The translations under genes were made by a program, and so were the position numbers. A model generated the notes under the pieces. The model made no database searches. It was not told the origin of the DNA and saw nothing but the letters and a program-made list of their open reading frames with translations. Below are positions 11,404 to 21,666 of a stretch of 64,000 bases of DNA, one piece after another. This stretch comes from Dendrophyllia cribrosa (Eukaryota; Cnidaria; Anthozoa; Scleractinia; Dendrophylliidae): assembly GCA_024195265.1 (NCBI GenBank), contig JAJLRJ010000010.1:14025754-14089753 (forward strand), written 5' to 3'. Positions within the stretch are counted from its first letter, which is position 1; every line of letters starts with the position of its first letter.

Positions 11404-12538
11404 AGAGAATACCCTGTGTCCTTGAGGTTGATCTGGAATACCCAAAAGAACTTCATGATGCACACAATGACTATCCCTTTGCTCCTGAGAGAGTGATTTG
11501 CGACGGTCATGTTGAAAAATTAATCCCCAGTCTGCGAGATAAGAAACGCATCATCATGCATCACAGAGCACTTAAACAAGCTCTGAAGCATGGCCTGAAA
11601 CTCACCAAGATTCACAGGGGAATATCATTCACTGAAACGCCGTGGTTGAAATCATATATCCAACTCAACATCCAGCTCAGACAAGCAGGGAAGAATGATT
11701 TCGAGAAAGACTTTTTCAAGCTTATGAATAACGCAATATTCGGCAAGACAATGGAAAATATCCGCAAGAGAGTTGATATTAGATTAATTAATGATCGAAA
11801 GATTGCGGAAAGCTCATAGCTAAACCAACACATCAACATCACACAATCTTCGATGAGAATCTCATCGCTGTGCATATGAAGCGGAAGTAAATGTTTTTCA
11901 ATAAACCAATTCCCTGCGGAATGTCAATCCTTGAAATATCCAAGGAACTGATGTTTAGATTTCACTATGAATATATGAAGCCTAAATACGGGGATAAAGC
12001 CAAGCTGTTGTTCACAGATACTGATTCATTGTGTTATGAAATCGAAACTGAAGACGTCTTCCAGGATTTGAAGCCAGATGTGAAGGAGATGTTTGACACA
12101 TCCAACTATCCCCTGGATCATCCCTCGGGAATGCCAATCATGAACAAGAAAGTGAACGGACTCATGAAAGATGAAGCTGGGGGAAAGATAATTGAAGAGT
12201 TTGTTGGGTTGCGGGCAAAGTTATATAGTTACAAGTTGTTTGAAGCCGGTTCCACCAAAAAATGCAAGGGAGTGAAGAAACAAACAATCAAGAAACATAT
12301 CACCCATGAGGACTATAAGGACTGTCTTCTCAGCAGAAGAAGCCAAATGAGAACCATGAATCCCATCCGCAGCCATCAACATAAGATGTTCTCAGAAACA
12401 GTCAACAAAACAGCCTTATCTGCGGACGATGAGAAGCGTTTCATCTTGCCGGATAAGATTCACACCCTTGCTTGGGGACATTGGAGAATTCCAAGACTTG
12501 AGCGACTTGCAAGACTTGGACTTAAAAGCGAAGCTTAA
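11404..12538 (+). pseudogene. polB: Protein-primed DNA polymerase B, C-terminal part (broken)
   Basis: The catalytic palm and thumb resume directly after the CMC insert. Motif B is KLMNNAIFGKT (about 11717-11750) and motif C is FTDTDS (about 12011-12028), carrying the two metal-binding aspartates. The product ends near the C-terminal LGHWRIP-like segment (here WGHWRIP). Breaks: a frameshift near 11809 followed by TAG in the old frame, and an in-frame TAA at 11888-11890. With the lesions in the first half, at least five independent breaks inactivate the polymerase. It faces the leftward NUMOD1-like gene tail to tail, with only about 27 bp between. Confidence 0.92.
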
Positions 12539-12565
12539 AAGCTGCTGTATCATTAATATGGCAAC

Positions 12566-13170
12566 TTAAACATCTTTCTGGAGAATTTTAATGTCCCACC
12601 ATTCTTTTTTATCATCTTCATTATAAATATCAAAGCTTTTCCATCGTTTTTCAATTTTCTCTTCCCAGTATTCCCAAGTTGGTTGCTCAGTATGGTGGCG
12701 AAATCTTTTAACAACGTCGTCTATGGTGGCCATTAAAGCTATCTCCCCAGTTTTCTGATTTGTCAAGATGAATTTTGTGTCAACAAACAGGGAAGGAACC
12801 TCATCAGGCTTCAACTCATGATACCCCTTTTCAAACTTTTCCATTTGTTCTGGAGCCAGCGTCGGCGTCGATGGTTTTGGTTTCTGTCTTCGTCTCCGGG
12901 GATAAACATATCGACTACTTCTGAGTTTTTTTGACATTGTTCTAATTTTTCCTTAGTGACTCTGAGGGCTTCTTCAGCAGCGAGTGAAACTTTATCGCGT
13001 ATTTCAATTTTAAAATGTTTTCCATCACTTTTACGCCTGAATTTGAGTTTTCCCGTTTTCAAAGCATGGGGAATAGTCTTTTTATCGACATTCAAAGCGC
13101 GAGAAGCAGCAGATACTGATGGAAATACTTGTTCAAAATCATCTGAAGTTATTTTTATCGAAACCGTCAT
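12566..13170 (-). pseudogene. NUMOD1-like DNA-binding protein, frameshifted
   Basis: The start is the ATG at 13168-13170, preceded by ATTAAAA as in other genes of the element. The N-terminal part contains a NUMOD1-like repeat (VFPSVSAASRALNVDKKTI), a small helix-turn-helix module usually found after homing endonuclease catalytic domains. The middle is basic (RRRR, KPKP). The reading frame changes near 12905-12937: the first frame ends at 12811 and a second frame covers 12937-12566 with a charged, tryptophan-rich C-terminus (TWEYWEEK). I read this as one gene with a frameshift; two overlapping genes are possible. No nuclease catalytic motif is visible. Confidence 0.6.
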
Positions 13171-13189
13171 TTTTAATACGGGTAAAAAT

Positions 13190-13880
13190 AATGATATTTT
13201 TCCCATTTTACGGGTAAAAAGGGGGATTATGCCAGAATATCCCAAATAAACTATTCTGCCTATAGCAGGCTGATGAGATTATGGGGGGATAATTTATTTT
13301 CAAAATACTTTCATTTGGGATAGTATTCAGCTATAGGTCTTTTTACCCGTAAAAATACTGGGATTAAGTCTCATTTTACGAGTAAAAAGAGGGTTTATGC
13401 CAGGATACCTGACAAATTAAACCTTTTTCCTATAGCAGGCTGATGAGATTACAGGAGATAATTTATTTCAAAAATAGTTTTTTCTCTATATCATTTCACC
13501 ATAGGTCTTTTTACCCGTAAAATGGGGGTTGGAGATTGATATTCCCCCGTATTTTACGGGTAAAAGTGGGATATGTCAGGATACCTGACAAATTAAACCT
13601 TTTGACTATAGCAAACTGGATGAGATTACAGGAGACATACCTTATTTCAAAAATACTTTCATTCCCATATCATTCCACCATAGGTCTTTTTACCCGTAAA
13701 AATACTGGGATTAAGTCTGATTAACCCCCCATTTTACGGGTAAAAAGAGGGATTATGTCAGGTGTCAATCAAATAAACTATTCTGACTATAGCAGATACA
13801 TAAGATTAGGGGACATAACTTATTTCAAAATACTTTCCTTTGGAGATATCATTCCCCATAGGTCTTTTTACCCGTAAAAC
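13190..13880. repeat. Four-copy tandem repeat of about 175 bp between divergent Polinton genes
   Basis: The word ATAGGTCTTTTTACCCGTAA recurs at about 13333, 13501, 13680 and 13858, a spacing of 168, 179 and 178 bp. Each unit holds an inverted pair, TTTTTACCCGTAAAA and TTTTACGGGTAAAAA, plus GCAGGCTGATGAGATTA and a TTATTTCAAAATA stretch. The array fills the space between the leftward NUMOD1-like gene and the rightward gene at 13931. It could be a replication origin, an enhancer or a divergent promoter. It contains no gene; the open frame 13536-13724 is repeat-derived. Confidence 0.85.
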
Positions 13881-13930
13881 GGGGGTTCGATTTCCACAAA
13901 ATATCTTATTTTTTTATTTTCACAATTAAA

Positions 13931-14611
13931 ATGATTACTAAATTTAATTATGATATCCGGCAGATCCAGCTCTCAGAACCAGAAATGAAGAAATCAGGGC
14001 AGTTCACATTCACCACCCTCCCAATTCTTTATGAGGGCAAACCATTCGATATATTTCTCGAAGGCCGAATGAAAATATGGGAACACAGCAATGAGGATAA
14101 AAAATCAAATTGTTCCCTGGGTTTCACTCTCGATGAAACGTCACAAGAAATGTTTGAAGAGATAGAAGCCAAGATCCAGGAACTCACCAAGGCTAAGCAA
14201 TCAGCACTCAAGAAAGGGAATCCCAAACTCCGAGTTCAAGCTGATTCTCTGCAGATTGTGAAAGACGATCAGAGTGATATGAAGAAAATCTATGCTAAAC
14301 TCTATCTTAACAAAGATGGTCGAATCAATTGCCCATTCTCCAAGGAGATCGAGCCGAAACGCAAGACCAAATTCAATCCACATGACTTCATAGGTATCCC
14401 TCTAGAAGGTAAACTCGTAGTTCGTTTGCGTCAAGTATTTCTAGGTAATATCTCCTCTATCTCTATCGTAGCTAAAGAAGTGATGGTTAAAGAAGTCATT
14501 TCTCCCCAGAGTTATTTCGATGAATATGAAGATGGTGAAGATGGCGACGCTTTGCCAGCGGCGCCTCTTGTAGTTGACGACACACATGATCTTTCCTGTT
14601 GCGCTAATTAA
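13931..14611 (+). CDS. ssDNA-binding-like protein with acidic C-terminal tail (putative)
   Basis: An intact 226-aa frame starts in the element's typical AATTAAAATG context. The body is beta-rich with lysine- and arginine-containing strands (KLVVRLRQVF, ISIVAKEVMV). It ends in an acidic tail (FDEYEDGEDGD) followed by a short hydrophobic end. An OB-like body plus acidic tail is the layout of phage gp2.5-type single-stranded DNA-binding proteins, which fits a gene beside a repeat array and a polymerase. This assignment rests on layout only, not on a clear family match. Its 3' end converges with the leftward gene 14604-14939. Confidence 0.5.
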   Translation: MITKFNYDIRQIQLSEPEMKKSGQFTFTTLPILYEGKPFDIFLEGRMKIWEHSNEDKKSNCSLGFTLDETSQEMFEEIEAKIQELTKAKQSALKKGNPKLRVQADSLQIVKDDQSDMKKIYAKLYLNKDGRINCPFSKEIEPKRKTKFNPHDFIGIPLEGKLVVRLRQVFLGNISSISIVAKEVMVKEVISPQSYFDEYEDGEDGDALPAAPLVVDDTHDLSCCAN

Positions 14612-14939
14612 ATTCGTTGGTTTGCAATAAATTATTAAAGGAAAAGCCTTTAATAATTTTATCTTCATCCGAAGATTCACAAGTTGGGCATTTTGAAGAA
14701 TCCGAATCTTCCTAATCTGGATCTGCTTTAACATCATCTTCTGATTCCCAATCAGAATCTAATTCTTCAATTCTTGCAGGTTTGCCATCTTGAGAATCGG
14801 GCCATGTTTCTGAATCACTCATTTTAAAGTCTTTTCCCAAGCGTTCGCGTACTTTCTCGCCTATGGGAACACCAAGTTGGTTACCAACGTCTTCCATGAT
14901 ACTTTCCATTGCTTTCTTACATATTTCCTGGGTATCCAT
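14604..14939 (-). pseudogene. Small acidic protein with CPTC motif, interrupted by a stop
   Basis: The start is ATG at 14937-14939 after GATAAA, rather than the upstream ATG at 14990, which overlaps the neighbouring gene. The first 75 residues are helical then acidic (SDSETWPDSQ, DSDWESEDD). An in-frame TAG at 14712-14714 is followed in the same frame by more acidic sequence, a CPTC pair, and a stop at 14604-14606. The continued composition past the TAG suggests a nonsense mutation in a gene of about 111 aa. Its end overlaps the convergent gene at 14611 by 8 bp. Function unknown. Confidence 0.55.
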
Positions 14940-14955
14940 TTTATCTTTATTTTTT

Positions 14956-15521
14956 TTATATTTTATGGCTTTTAGTGTAATCTTTTTCATATTTTTCGTA
15001 ATTCAGACCCAAATCAGCAACAATACCATCGATTATTATCATTTCATTAAGGAATTTTTGCGGGTCAAATCTACATCCTCTCAAGTAAGATCTCAGCTCA
15101 ATCAAAACTTTATCATATGTTGTGAAGGCGAATTTTGCCATGGTTATTTTGTTCTTATAGTTTTTAATTTCACTGATTGTTTTCAAAACCAAACCAGCCC
15201 CACTTATTACACCCAAAACGATAGGATTGAGCGTTACACATCCAGCTATCGTCCCAACAGCAACAAGCATGGTTGAAGCTAAATTGTTTGCAAAGTATGC
15301 TTCTTTGAGTCTTTTGGTCATTCTTTTATAACACCAACATCTTTTATGATAAAAAGCATAAAGTTTTTGCAGTTCTTCAACTTTCTCCTCAGAAAGAGTT
15401 GGATCAATATGATTGAATTGGAATAGGCTATTTGGCATTTTTTTATACAGGAACAAAGTTTCCTCATTGTTTGCATCATTTCCTTCAGTTTTTCAGAATT
15501 TATTTTGATTTCAAAGCTCAT
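14956..15521 (-). pseudogene. Polinton membrane protein, frameshifted
   Basis: The start at 15521 has the AATAAAATG context and directly follows the fibre gene's stop. The first frame runs through KINSEKLKEMM to an A-rich run near 15440. The remaining protein continues in the adjacent frame to the stop at 14956. The middle carries a long hydrophobic stretch with glycines (TMLVAVGTIAGCV, IVLGVISGAGLVL), likely a pair of membrane helices, with cysteines and basic residues before it (RCWCYKRMTKR). The likely break is one base in the A run. It could be a viral membrane or entry accessory protein; no family was recognised. Confidence 0.6.
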
Positions 15522-15525
15522 TTTA

Positions 15526-17362
15526 TTAAGTTTCTTCAAAAAGAAATGTGATTTGGATATTGCTGACATTTATTGATCTATCATCTATTCTTCCTGAAAA
15601 TAACTCTCCTGCTTGGTAAACAACATTTAAAAAAGTAAATGTTTGAATTCTATTATCACTGCTAAAGTTCGTTCCACTTTGCCGTTCTTTAGTTGGGATG
15701 ACTAAAGTTAGTTGTGGAAAAGAAGATGTTTTTGATATAATTTGAGAAAACGCTTTGATTAATTTACATCTGATTGGGATGACTATATCAGTGAAAAAAT
15801 TATCGAAAAGTATATTTATCTCGTTTCCTGATTGTTTATATCTTCCAATCAGCATAAAGTTATTGCTTAAATTTGAATTGCGAATTTGATGGCCATTCAT
15901 ATCTAAATCAGTTTGCATAGTCATCACCTGATTTTCATAAACGAAGGGAGAATCATAAACAGAACTTTCAACATCAGATTGAAAGCCTTTGACGCCATAT
16001 ATGATCAAATTTGCTGGACCTTGAACGTCGTCGTCAGCTGTCCCTTGCCATTTCAGATCCAAATAAATATATTCCGGTGGAGAAATCTGCCATTTATGCA
16101 TGTGAATAATTGACCTTGAATACTTCGCAAATTTTTTGTTGATTGTTGATTGATATTCAGGCTTGTGCTCACAACGTCAACGCTCACATTATCATGGAAG
16201 CGGGAAAGAATTCAATGCAAATCATATATTCCCCTTCTGAAAGTTTTAACATATTGAAACCAAGTCGCCCAGAATATAAATTGGAGGAAGACTTGGTAAT
16301 TTCCAAATCATAAGCCTTTTTATTGAATAAATGGGGTGAACTTGCAAAATCAGTTATTCCAGTGACTGTCATATCATGTTCAGAGCTTGATTCATCCGCA
16401 TCCTCCATCAAATATCTGAATTCATCCTTCAAGTGGGAGGTTGAAGATATATGCGATTCATTGACATATTTTTTGAGTTCAGCCTCTGTTTTCATTAGTT
16501 CCTCTACCAGAGCTACTATCTTGATAGTTAGTTGCCTGTCGACATATTGTTTTGATGTTGCTTCATTGGGTGCTGTTGGATCGGGATCGGGAAGACCAAC
16601 GATTTTATCCGATCCCATATCAAGTGGCCCAGTCATTGTTCCACCTGCAATGGAAAGCTTCTTAGCTGCCTCCTGGTCCACATATTTTTTGTTGACTGCT
16701 TGATCGACTGCTGTTGGGTCTTTCACATTATAAATGAAATTAGTTCCCATATCAAGGCTTGTTTCCATTGGGAATGTCTCTTTTCGGCTGAGAAAGATAT
16801 TCTTAGCATCATTATATGACATCAGATTGTTATAGTTCGCTGATAAATCAAGATAAGTTTGTTGCTTTGATTTGACAACATTGAAAAGTTCTTTCAAATC
16901 AATGTCTTTAGTGACTTCATGAGTATGTGCTGGAGCATTTGGGTGCCATTTTTTCAGGGCGAGCATATTAACTGCGGAGTGATCATCGTTTTCATCCGTG
17001 TCCAGATTGGTGATCAGTTTCCGGTCCATGTCAATCTCTCCAGGAAAAATCAATTTGTTTCCACGAAGGTCCAGGTCTCCTGTCATATGAGAGGAACCAT
17101 CAACCTGAAGAGAATCTGCCTTGAGTTGAATCAATTTGTTATTGACCGTTGTTTCAAGAACATCAGCTTGATGTTTTGTGATTGCATCGTTACTCGCTGT
17201 TCCTTCAGCGACATTGGTTAATTTTTTGTTTTGAATATCATAATCCCCTGAAGGCGTTAATTTAAAACCAACGCCCGGCAGTCCGTCTTTTCCAGGTCTG
17301 CCGTCTCTTCCCGCTGAGTCAGATCTTGTTTGATCCTGCAACATTCCATTAGAATAACTCAT
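15526..17362 (-). pseudogene. Collagen- and tail-fibre-like structural protein, frameshifted
   Basis: The start is ATG at 17362 in a TATAAAAATG context. Near residue 17 is a short collagen-like run (GRDGRPGKDGLPG). It is followed by at least four beta-helical fibre-type repeats of the form MTGxLDMGxxKIxxL...A..KxYVD, as in phage tail-fibre shafts (for example MTGPLDMGSDKIVGL). The first frame stops at 16184. The protein resumes in another frame at about 16145, ends at 15526, and holds one more LDMNGHQIRN repeat. Two small frameshifts lie in 16140-16200. The layout suggests a trimeric spike or fibre attached to the capsid. It is in the leftward block next to the packaging ATPase. Confidence 0.72.
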
Positions 17363-17364
17363 TT

Positions 17365-17999
17365 TTATATGGGCTCATCAAAATTTTGTGAAGTGAATTT
17401 CCTCGGCTTATCAATATAGAGGAATGAAAAAGGATTCTTAGTTGCAGTCAAATAATCTTCTTTGCTGACATTATTATCCCGGCATAACGTGGCAATTTCC
17501 TTGTTGCTTGGGAATTCGAAGATGCAAAAATGTGAGCAATTCAAGCGGATATCTTTTGGCGTTTTATAATAACTTTGCGAAAGATAAATAATAGAGCAAT
17601 TCTTATGTCGGCCCCGGATAAAATAATCAATCAATGGCTTTTGATTCTTTTCGCAAACAAAATCATCGAAAACAACCAGTTTTTGATTATTATCTGACAA
17701 TTCAGAAACTGGGATGATATCATTGGGACTCGCTTCCACAATTTCATACCTTCTTTCTTTGCTGATTTGGCGGAATTGTTTCAACAGATGCTGATATTTT
17801 GATTGATCAAGATTTTTCGCATAGAGAAGATCTTATCATAATACAGCAGCGGGCGCAGAATCATATCCAGAAGAACACTTGTCTTCCCTGATCCTGAGGG
17901 GCCACAGATCAACATTCTGAAAGCTCGATCAGGCATGAAAGGATACAGCTGCCTGAAATTGGTGATTGGATCATTAAAATCATAATTTGGAATCTTCAT
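17365..17999 (-). pseudogene. A32/FtsK-HerA type genome-packaging ATPase, frameshifted
   Basis: The start at 17999 has the AATAAAATG context. The Walker A motif is GPSGSGKTS (around 17875-17905) and Walker B is KLVVFDDF in the second segment. A sensor-like SQSYY stretch and the pattern FIRGRHKNCSIIYLSQ are typical of Polinton and large-DNA-virus packaging ATPases, which pump DNA into the capsid. The first frame ends at 17781 and the second (17784-17365) overlaps it, so a frameshift lies near 17790-17815. The gene ends 2 bp before the fibre gene starts. It is divergent from the gene at 18068. Confidence 0.9.
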
Positions 18000-18067
18000 T
18001 TTATTATGTTGTACATCTTGTTATACATCTTGTTGTACACCCAAATTTATATATGATCTGATATAAA
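18000..18067. promoter_or_regulatory. Divergent intergenic promoter region
   Basis: Only 68 bp separate the leftward ATPase and the rightward gene at 18068. The stretch holds three near-copies of TTGTTATACATC/TTGTACATC and ends in TATATATGATCTGATATAAAATG. TAAA precedes the start codon on both sides. It must carry both promoters. Confidence 0.5.
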
Positions 18068-19130
18068 ATGAGTTTATTGAAATGGCAACAACTTGCAAAA
18101 AGCAAATCTGCTTTGGGGAAGAAAATCAATTACGTTCATGATATCATCACCCAAAAAAAGTTGGGTGAAGAGACAAGTCAAACTGGACTGGAAAAAATGT
18201 TCAAACCCATAACATCGAAATTAGATGATGTTATTGCATCGAATTTGAGACCTAATCAGCAGTTCAGAGTTCGGAAAAAGCAAACAGTTGAGAGACCAAA
18301 ACCAGGCATAGATTATTTCCGGAAGTCGACCCATTTGAAGAGATGGATGTTGGCGGTTTGTTTGATGCGGAGGATGTGGACTCGGCGGCTGTTGCGCCAC
18401 AAGCAGAGAAACCTGGCCCGTCCACGAGTTCACCGGTTTCGCTCCCACCATATGGTGACCAACCACCTGATTATGAAAAGTTATATCCTGAATATGCAGA
18501 TTTATTCCCCGGATATGCTGTGGAAACAGAAGATGAAGGAGATGAAGAAGATGAAGAAGAGGTGGGTGAAAAAAAGAAACATGTCATTGTTGGTAGAAAG
18601 AATAACGTACTGCATCAGCTAGATTTACCAACTTATTATGAAATGGATGAACTTCTAGATGATCCAAGTTTATCACGTACGCAGAAAAGACGAATTATTG
18701 GCAAAAACATATCAGGTGCACTCCATAGACAAAATCAACTGAAAGGCCGCAAGGCAGGTATCACAAAAAAGTTTAATCGAGGTGAAATAGATGAAGAGGC
18801 AAAGAAATTATTGCATCAAAACATAGATTATCAATTTGAAGTTTTAAAGGACTACGTAGGTCATTACGCTAAAAGGAGAATAGAATTTGTAGGTTCGGGA
18901 ATTAGAACCCGAAAAAGAAGTGACCGCGGTGTCGGCGGGACAGTCAATTTGTCTCCAATCCAAAAGATCTTCTGCAGAAACTTGAAGTCATTATTGGTTC
19001 TATCCTTGCTGGGAATACAAACATCGGCATAAAACATACTGGGATTGCAATTCTCGATCTTCTTCTGAAAGAAGCATTGATCAATAAAGCCCAGCATAAA
19101 AAGATATATGAAAACTATTTCAAAACATAA
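18068..19130 (+). pseudogene. Virion-associated protein with PPxY-like motifs, frameshifted
   Basis: The start has the TATAAAATG context. Three frames must be read in succession: 18068 to about 18320, about 18320 to 18965, and about 18965 to the TAA at 19128-19130. The middle holds LPPYGDQPPDYEKLYPEYA (about 18437-18490), close to PPxY late-domain motifs that recruit ubiquitin ligases of the NEDD4 type. It is followed by an acidic run (DEGDEEDEEE) and a basic helical region (RRIIGKNI, RKRSDR). The last segment is leucine-rich (ILDLLLKEAL). Its stop overlaps the TAAAATG start of the penton gene. Adenovirus protein VI also carries a PPxY motif, but homology is not shown. Confidence 0.6.
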
Positions 19131-19131
19131 A

Positions 19132-19890
19132 ATGGAAAGAGAAATTGTTTTATCATCCTACGCCGTTAAGAACAGGCACAACAAACCTGAAAATTTCACA
19201 ACAAAATTTAATCAGCCAATTATTTTAGAACCAAATGAACAATATGTTGTTGGGCTTAACAGAATTATCAATATGAGTTTTACGTGGTATAACATCAATG
19301 CCCAGTATGGAAATCAACTGATTAGGTTCTCCTCTGACAGCGGGAGAACATTTCAGGATATCGCTTTCCCCGCTGGGGTTTGGACATATTCCGAGATTAA
19401 TGATTTCATTCAAAAAGCAACAGTGGTGAAATCCAGTGGAAAAGAGGATGTTTTTCCAATCAATCTGGCTTTTAATACCACAACCTTCAGAGTAACAATA
19501 ACAATGGCCGAAAATTATCAATTGGATTTCACCCAAAGTAATTTCCATGATCTTGTGGGTTTTGATAAAAAGATTCTGAAGGATAAAGTTAATGTTGGCC
19601 CCAGAGTACCAAATTTAAGTCAAGATACTGACTTGTTAAACATTCATTGCGATTTGACAAATGATTCGCTTGTGGATGGGGCAGATACTGATATCATTTA
19701 TTCCTTTTCCACATCTGTTCTGCAGGCATCATATAGTTTTACCCTTGAACCCATGAGAGTAACATTTAGCCCGGTGAATAAAAACACAATAAGCTCCATT
19801 CGAATCTATATCACGGATAGGAAAAGACGAATTGTCAACTTGAATGGTGCAGACACAGCATTCTCGTTAATATTAAAAAAGACTATATAA
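19132..19890 (+). CDS. Minor capsid protein (penton), single jelly-roll
   Basis: An intact 252-aa frame begins MEREIVLSSYAVKN. I chose the ATG at 19132, which is in the CATAAAATG context right after the previous stop, over the in-frame ATG at 19108 inside the upstream gene. The motifs FTTKFNQPIILEPNEQYVVGL and the later beta-strands (YSFTLEPMRVTFSPV, SIRIYITD) match the Polinton penton-like protein that occupies capsid vertices. It lies just upstream of the basic protein and major capsid protein, the usual order. No break is seen. Confidence 0.82.
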   Translation: MEREIVLSSYAVKNRHNKPENFTTKFNQPIILEPNEQYVVGLNRIINMSFTWYNINAQYGNQLIRFSSDSGRTFQDIAFPAGVWTYSEINDFIQKATVVKSSGKEDVFPINLAFNTTTFRVTITMAENYQLDFTQSNFHDLVGFDKKILKDKVNVGPRVPNLSQDTDLLNIHCDLTNDSLVDGADTDIIYSFSTSVLQASYSFTLEPMRVTFSPVNKNTISSIRIYITDRKRRIVNLNGADTAFSLILKKTI

Positions 19891-19891
19891 A

Positions 19892-20335
19892 ATGAAAGCA
19901 TATGAATTTTCTCGTTATTATCATCCCAAATTAGGGAAATTTGTTTATAAGCATAAAGGAACGGGCGTCATTTTTGATTCCATCTTTAAGCCGCTGAAAA
20001 AGATGGCGGCGCCAGCCTTGAAGGGAGTGGCATCAGCTGTTTTCAAGAAATTCGCGAAGCCAGTCGCGAAAAAAGCATTGGACGCAGGAATTTCTCACGC
20101 TGGGGAAAGACTAGGTAAAGCAGCGGCTGAAAAATCTGGTGATTTAATCATGAAAAAACTAGCAAATATGAGGAAAGGCGTGACAGGTGTGACACCAAAA
20201 ACCAAACCTCGAGCCACCATGACGGCGGTAAGATCAAAACCCTCATCAAGAAAACAAAAAAGTTCGGAGAGTGCTGATGATATATTGAATAGATTAATAT
20301 CTGGTCAAGGGATTAGAGGAATAAAACTTAAATAA
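19892..20335 (+). CDS. Basic virion/core-like protein, 147 aa
   Basis: The frame starts in TATATAAAATG one base after the penton stop. The N-terminus is aromatic and basic (YYHPKLGKFVYKHKG). The middle holds amphipathic alanine- and lysine-rich helices (VFKKFAKPVAKKAL), and the tail is strongly basic with serines (KPSSRKQKSS). Placed between penton and major capsid genes, it may bind DNA or act as a minor capsid or membrane-active protein. No named family was recognised. Confidence 0.65.
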   Translation: MKAYEFSRYYHPKLGKFVYKHKGTGVIFDSIFKPLKKMAAPALKGVASAVFKKFAKPVAKKALDAGISHAGERLGKAAAEKSGDLIMKKLANMRKGVTGVTPKTKPRATMTAVRSKPSSRKQKSSESADDILNRLISGQGIRGIKLK

Positions 20336-20355
20336 AATATCTAGAGTATATAAAA

Positions 20356-21643
20356 ATGGCTTTTAGATCGAGTGAAATATTTACAAAGAAATGAATTAGT
20401 AAGGTTCCAGTTGGATGATGTAATCAGAGCCCCAGCTAATGGAGAACATCAAAGAAAAAATGGTTATAAATTCACCATCAATGATAGATCGGCGTTTTAT
20501 GACTGGCATAATGCTTATTTTGAAGTGCAATTTCAACTCCAGAAATTAGCAGACGGCGCTGGATATGCTGCTGCTGATAGGATAACAGTAATAAATGGCG
20601 CCCATTATCTGATTAAGCATATGACGCTTAAATCTGCAGGAAAAATTGTTTATGAACCTGATGATCTGCATAAAATTACTTTTGTTAAAAATTTGTTAGA
20701 ATATTCTGATGACTTCAGCAGATCAGCAGCAAAGAACAGTTTATGGTTTTTAGATGTGAATGCAACAACAGCTGCGAATAACACAGGATTTGAAGCGAGG
20801 CGGCTACAAACTCAAGCACTTCGAGACAATGGGACTGGAGGTGCTAAAGATGTTAATACTATTATCCCCCTGAATCGTTTTTCCTTTTTCGAAGAACTTG
20901 AAGATAAGATGCTGGTTCCTATGCAGCTGCAATTCGAAATTAATCTCCAGAGTGATGGCGAATTAATTCATATGGCTAATGGTACTGATGACGGAAGAGT
21001 TGTCATTAATAGGTTTTTGCTTTGGGTGCCAAGATTAAGGCCAAAAGATTCTCTTTATGACAAATTTGTTAGTTCATTCCTGAAAGAATCGCAATGGAAA
21101 TATTTAAGGGAGACATATGAAGAATCAGCTCCTACACGATCATCAGGATACTTTCAAATATCAGCTAGTATTGATAATGTTAAACATATTTTTGTTTGGC
21201 TGAAAAGAACCGCTCCGCCCAATGATGATGTTGCAGAAGATAGCCCATATCTTATGGACACGTTTAAATTAAATGCAGCAGATAATAACTCATCCTTGTC
21301 AACCTGCCGATTAGAGTATGGAAATGGAGTGTTTTATCCCGAAACAGATTATGATACTGAATCGAAAGTAAGAATATTTAATGATGTCATGGGTTATGCA
21401 ATGAGGAAAAATGATTATAATAGCGGGACTCAATTGAATATAGCTAATTATAAATCTCTTTATAGCCTCATTTATTTCGACTTGTCTTATCAAGGTGAAA
21501 AAGTAACAAGAGATCCCAAACAACTGATATCCAGATATGCGCTGAATCAAAATGCGGCTGCAAACTTCAATGTACATGCGGTAGTTCTATATGAGGAAAC
21601 AGCTAAGATTGATAAAATTGGAAATGAATTGGTCATTGCTTAA
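20356..21643 (+). pseudogene. Major capsid protein, double jelly-roll, with early frameshift
   Basis: The product matches Polinton double jelly-roll capsid proteins: an N-terminal NELVRFQLDDVIRAP, strand-rich first domain (YDWHNAYFEVQFQL), the linker region NRFSFFEELEDKMLVPMQLQ, and a second domain ending in YSLIYFDLSYQ. About 423 aa are open from 20372. The ATG in the element-typical context (TATAAAAATG at 20356) is in a different frame, so a one-base shift lies in 20357-20372. Otherwise the only start would be GTG at 20372. The rest of the gene is intact. This protein builds the icosahedral shell. Confidence 0.87.
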
Positions 21644-21666
21644 TTAAATAATGATATGTTATTAAA

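Noticed and set aside
13190..13880. CRISPR-like array
   Set aside because: Units are about 175 bp and the spacers are also repeats; this is a eukaryotic sequence with a plain tandem repeat.
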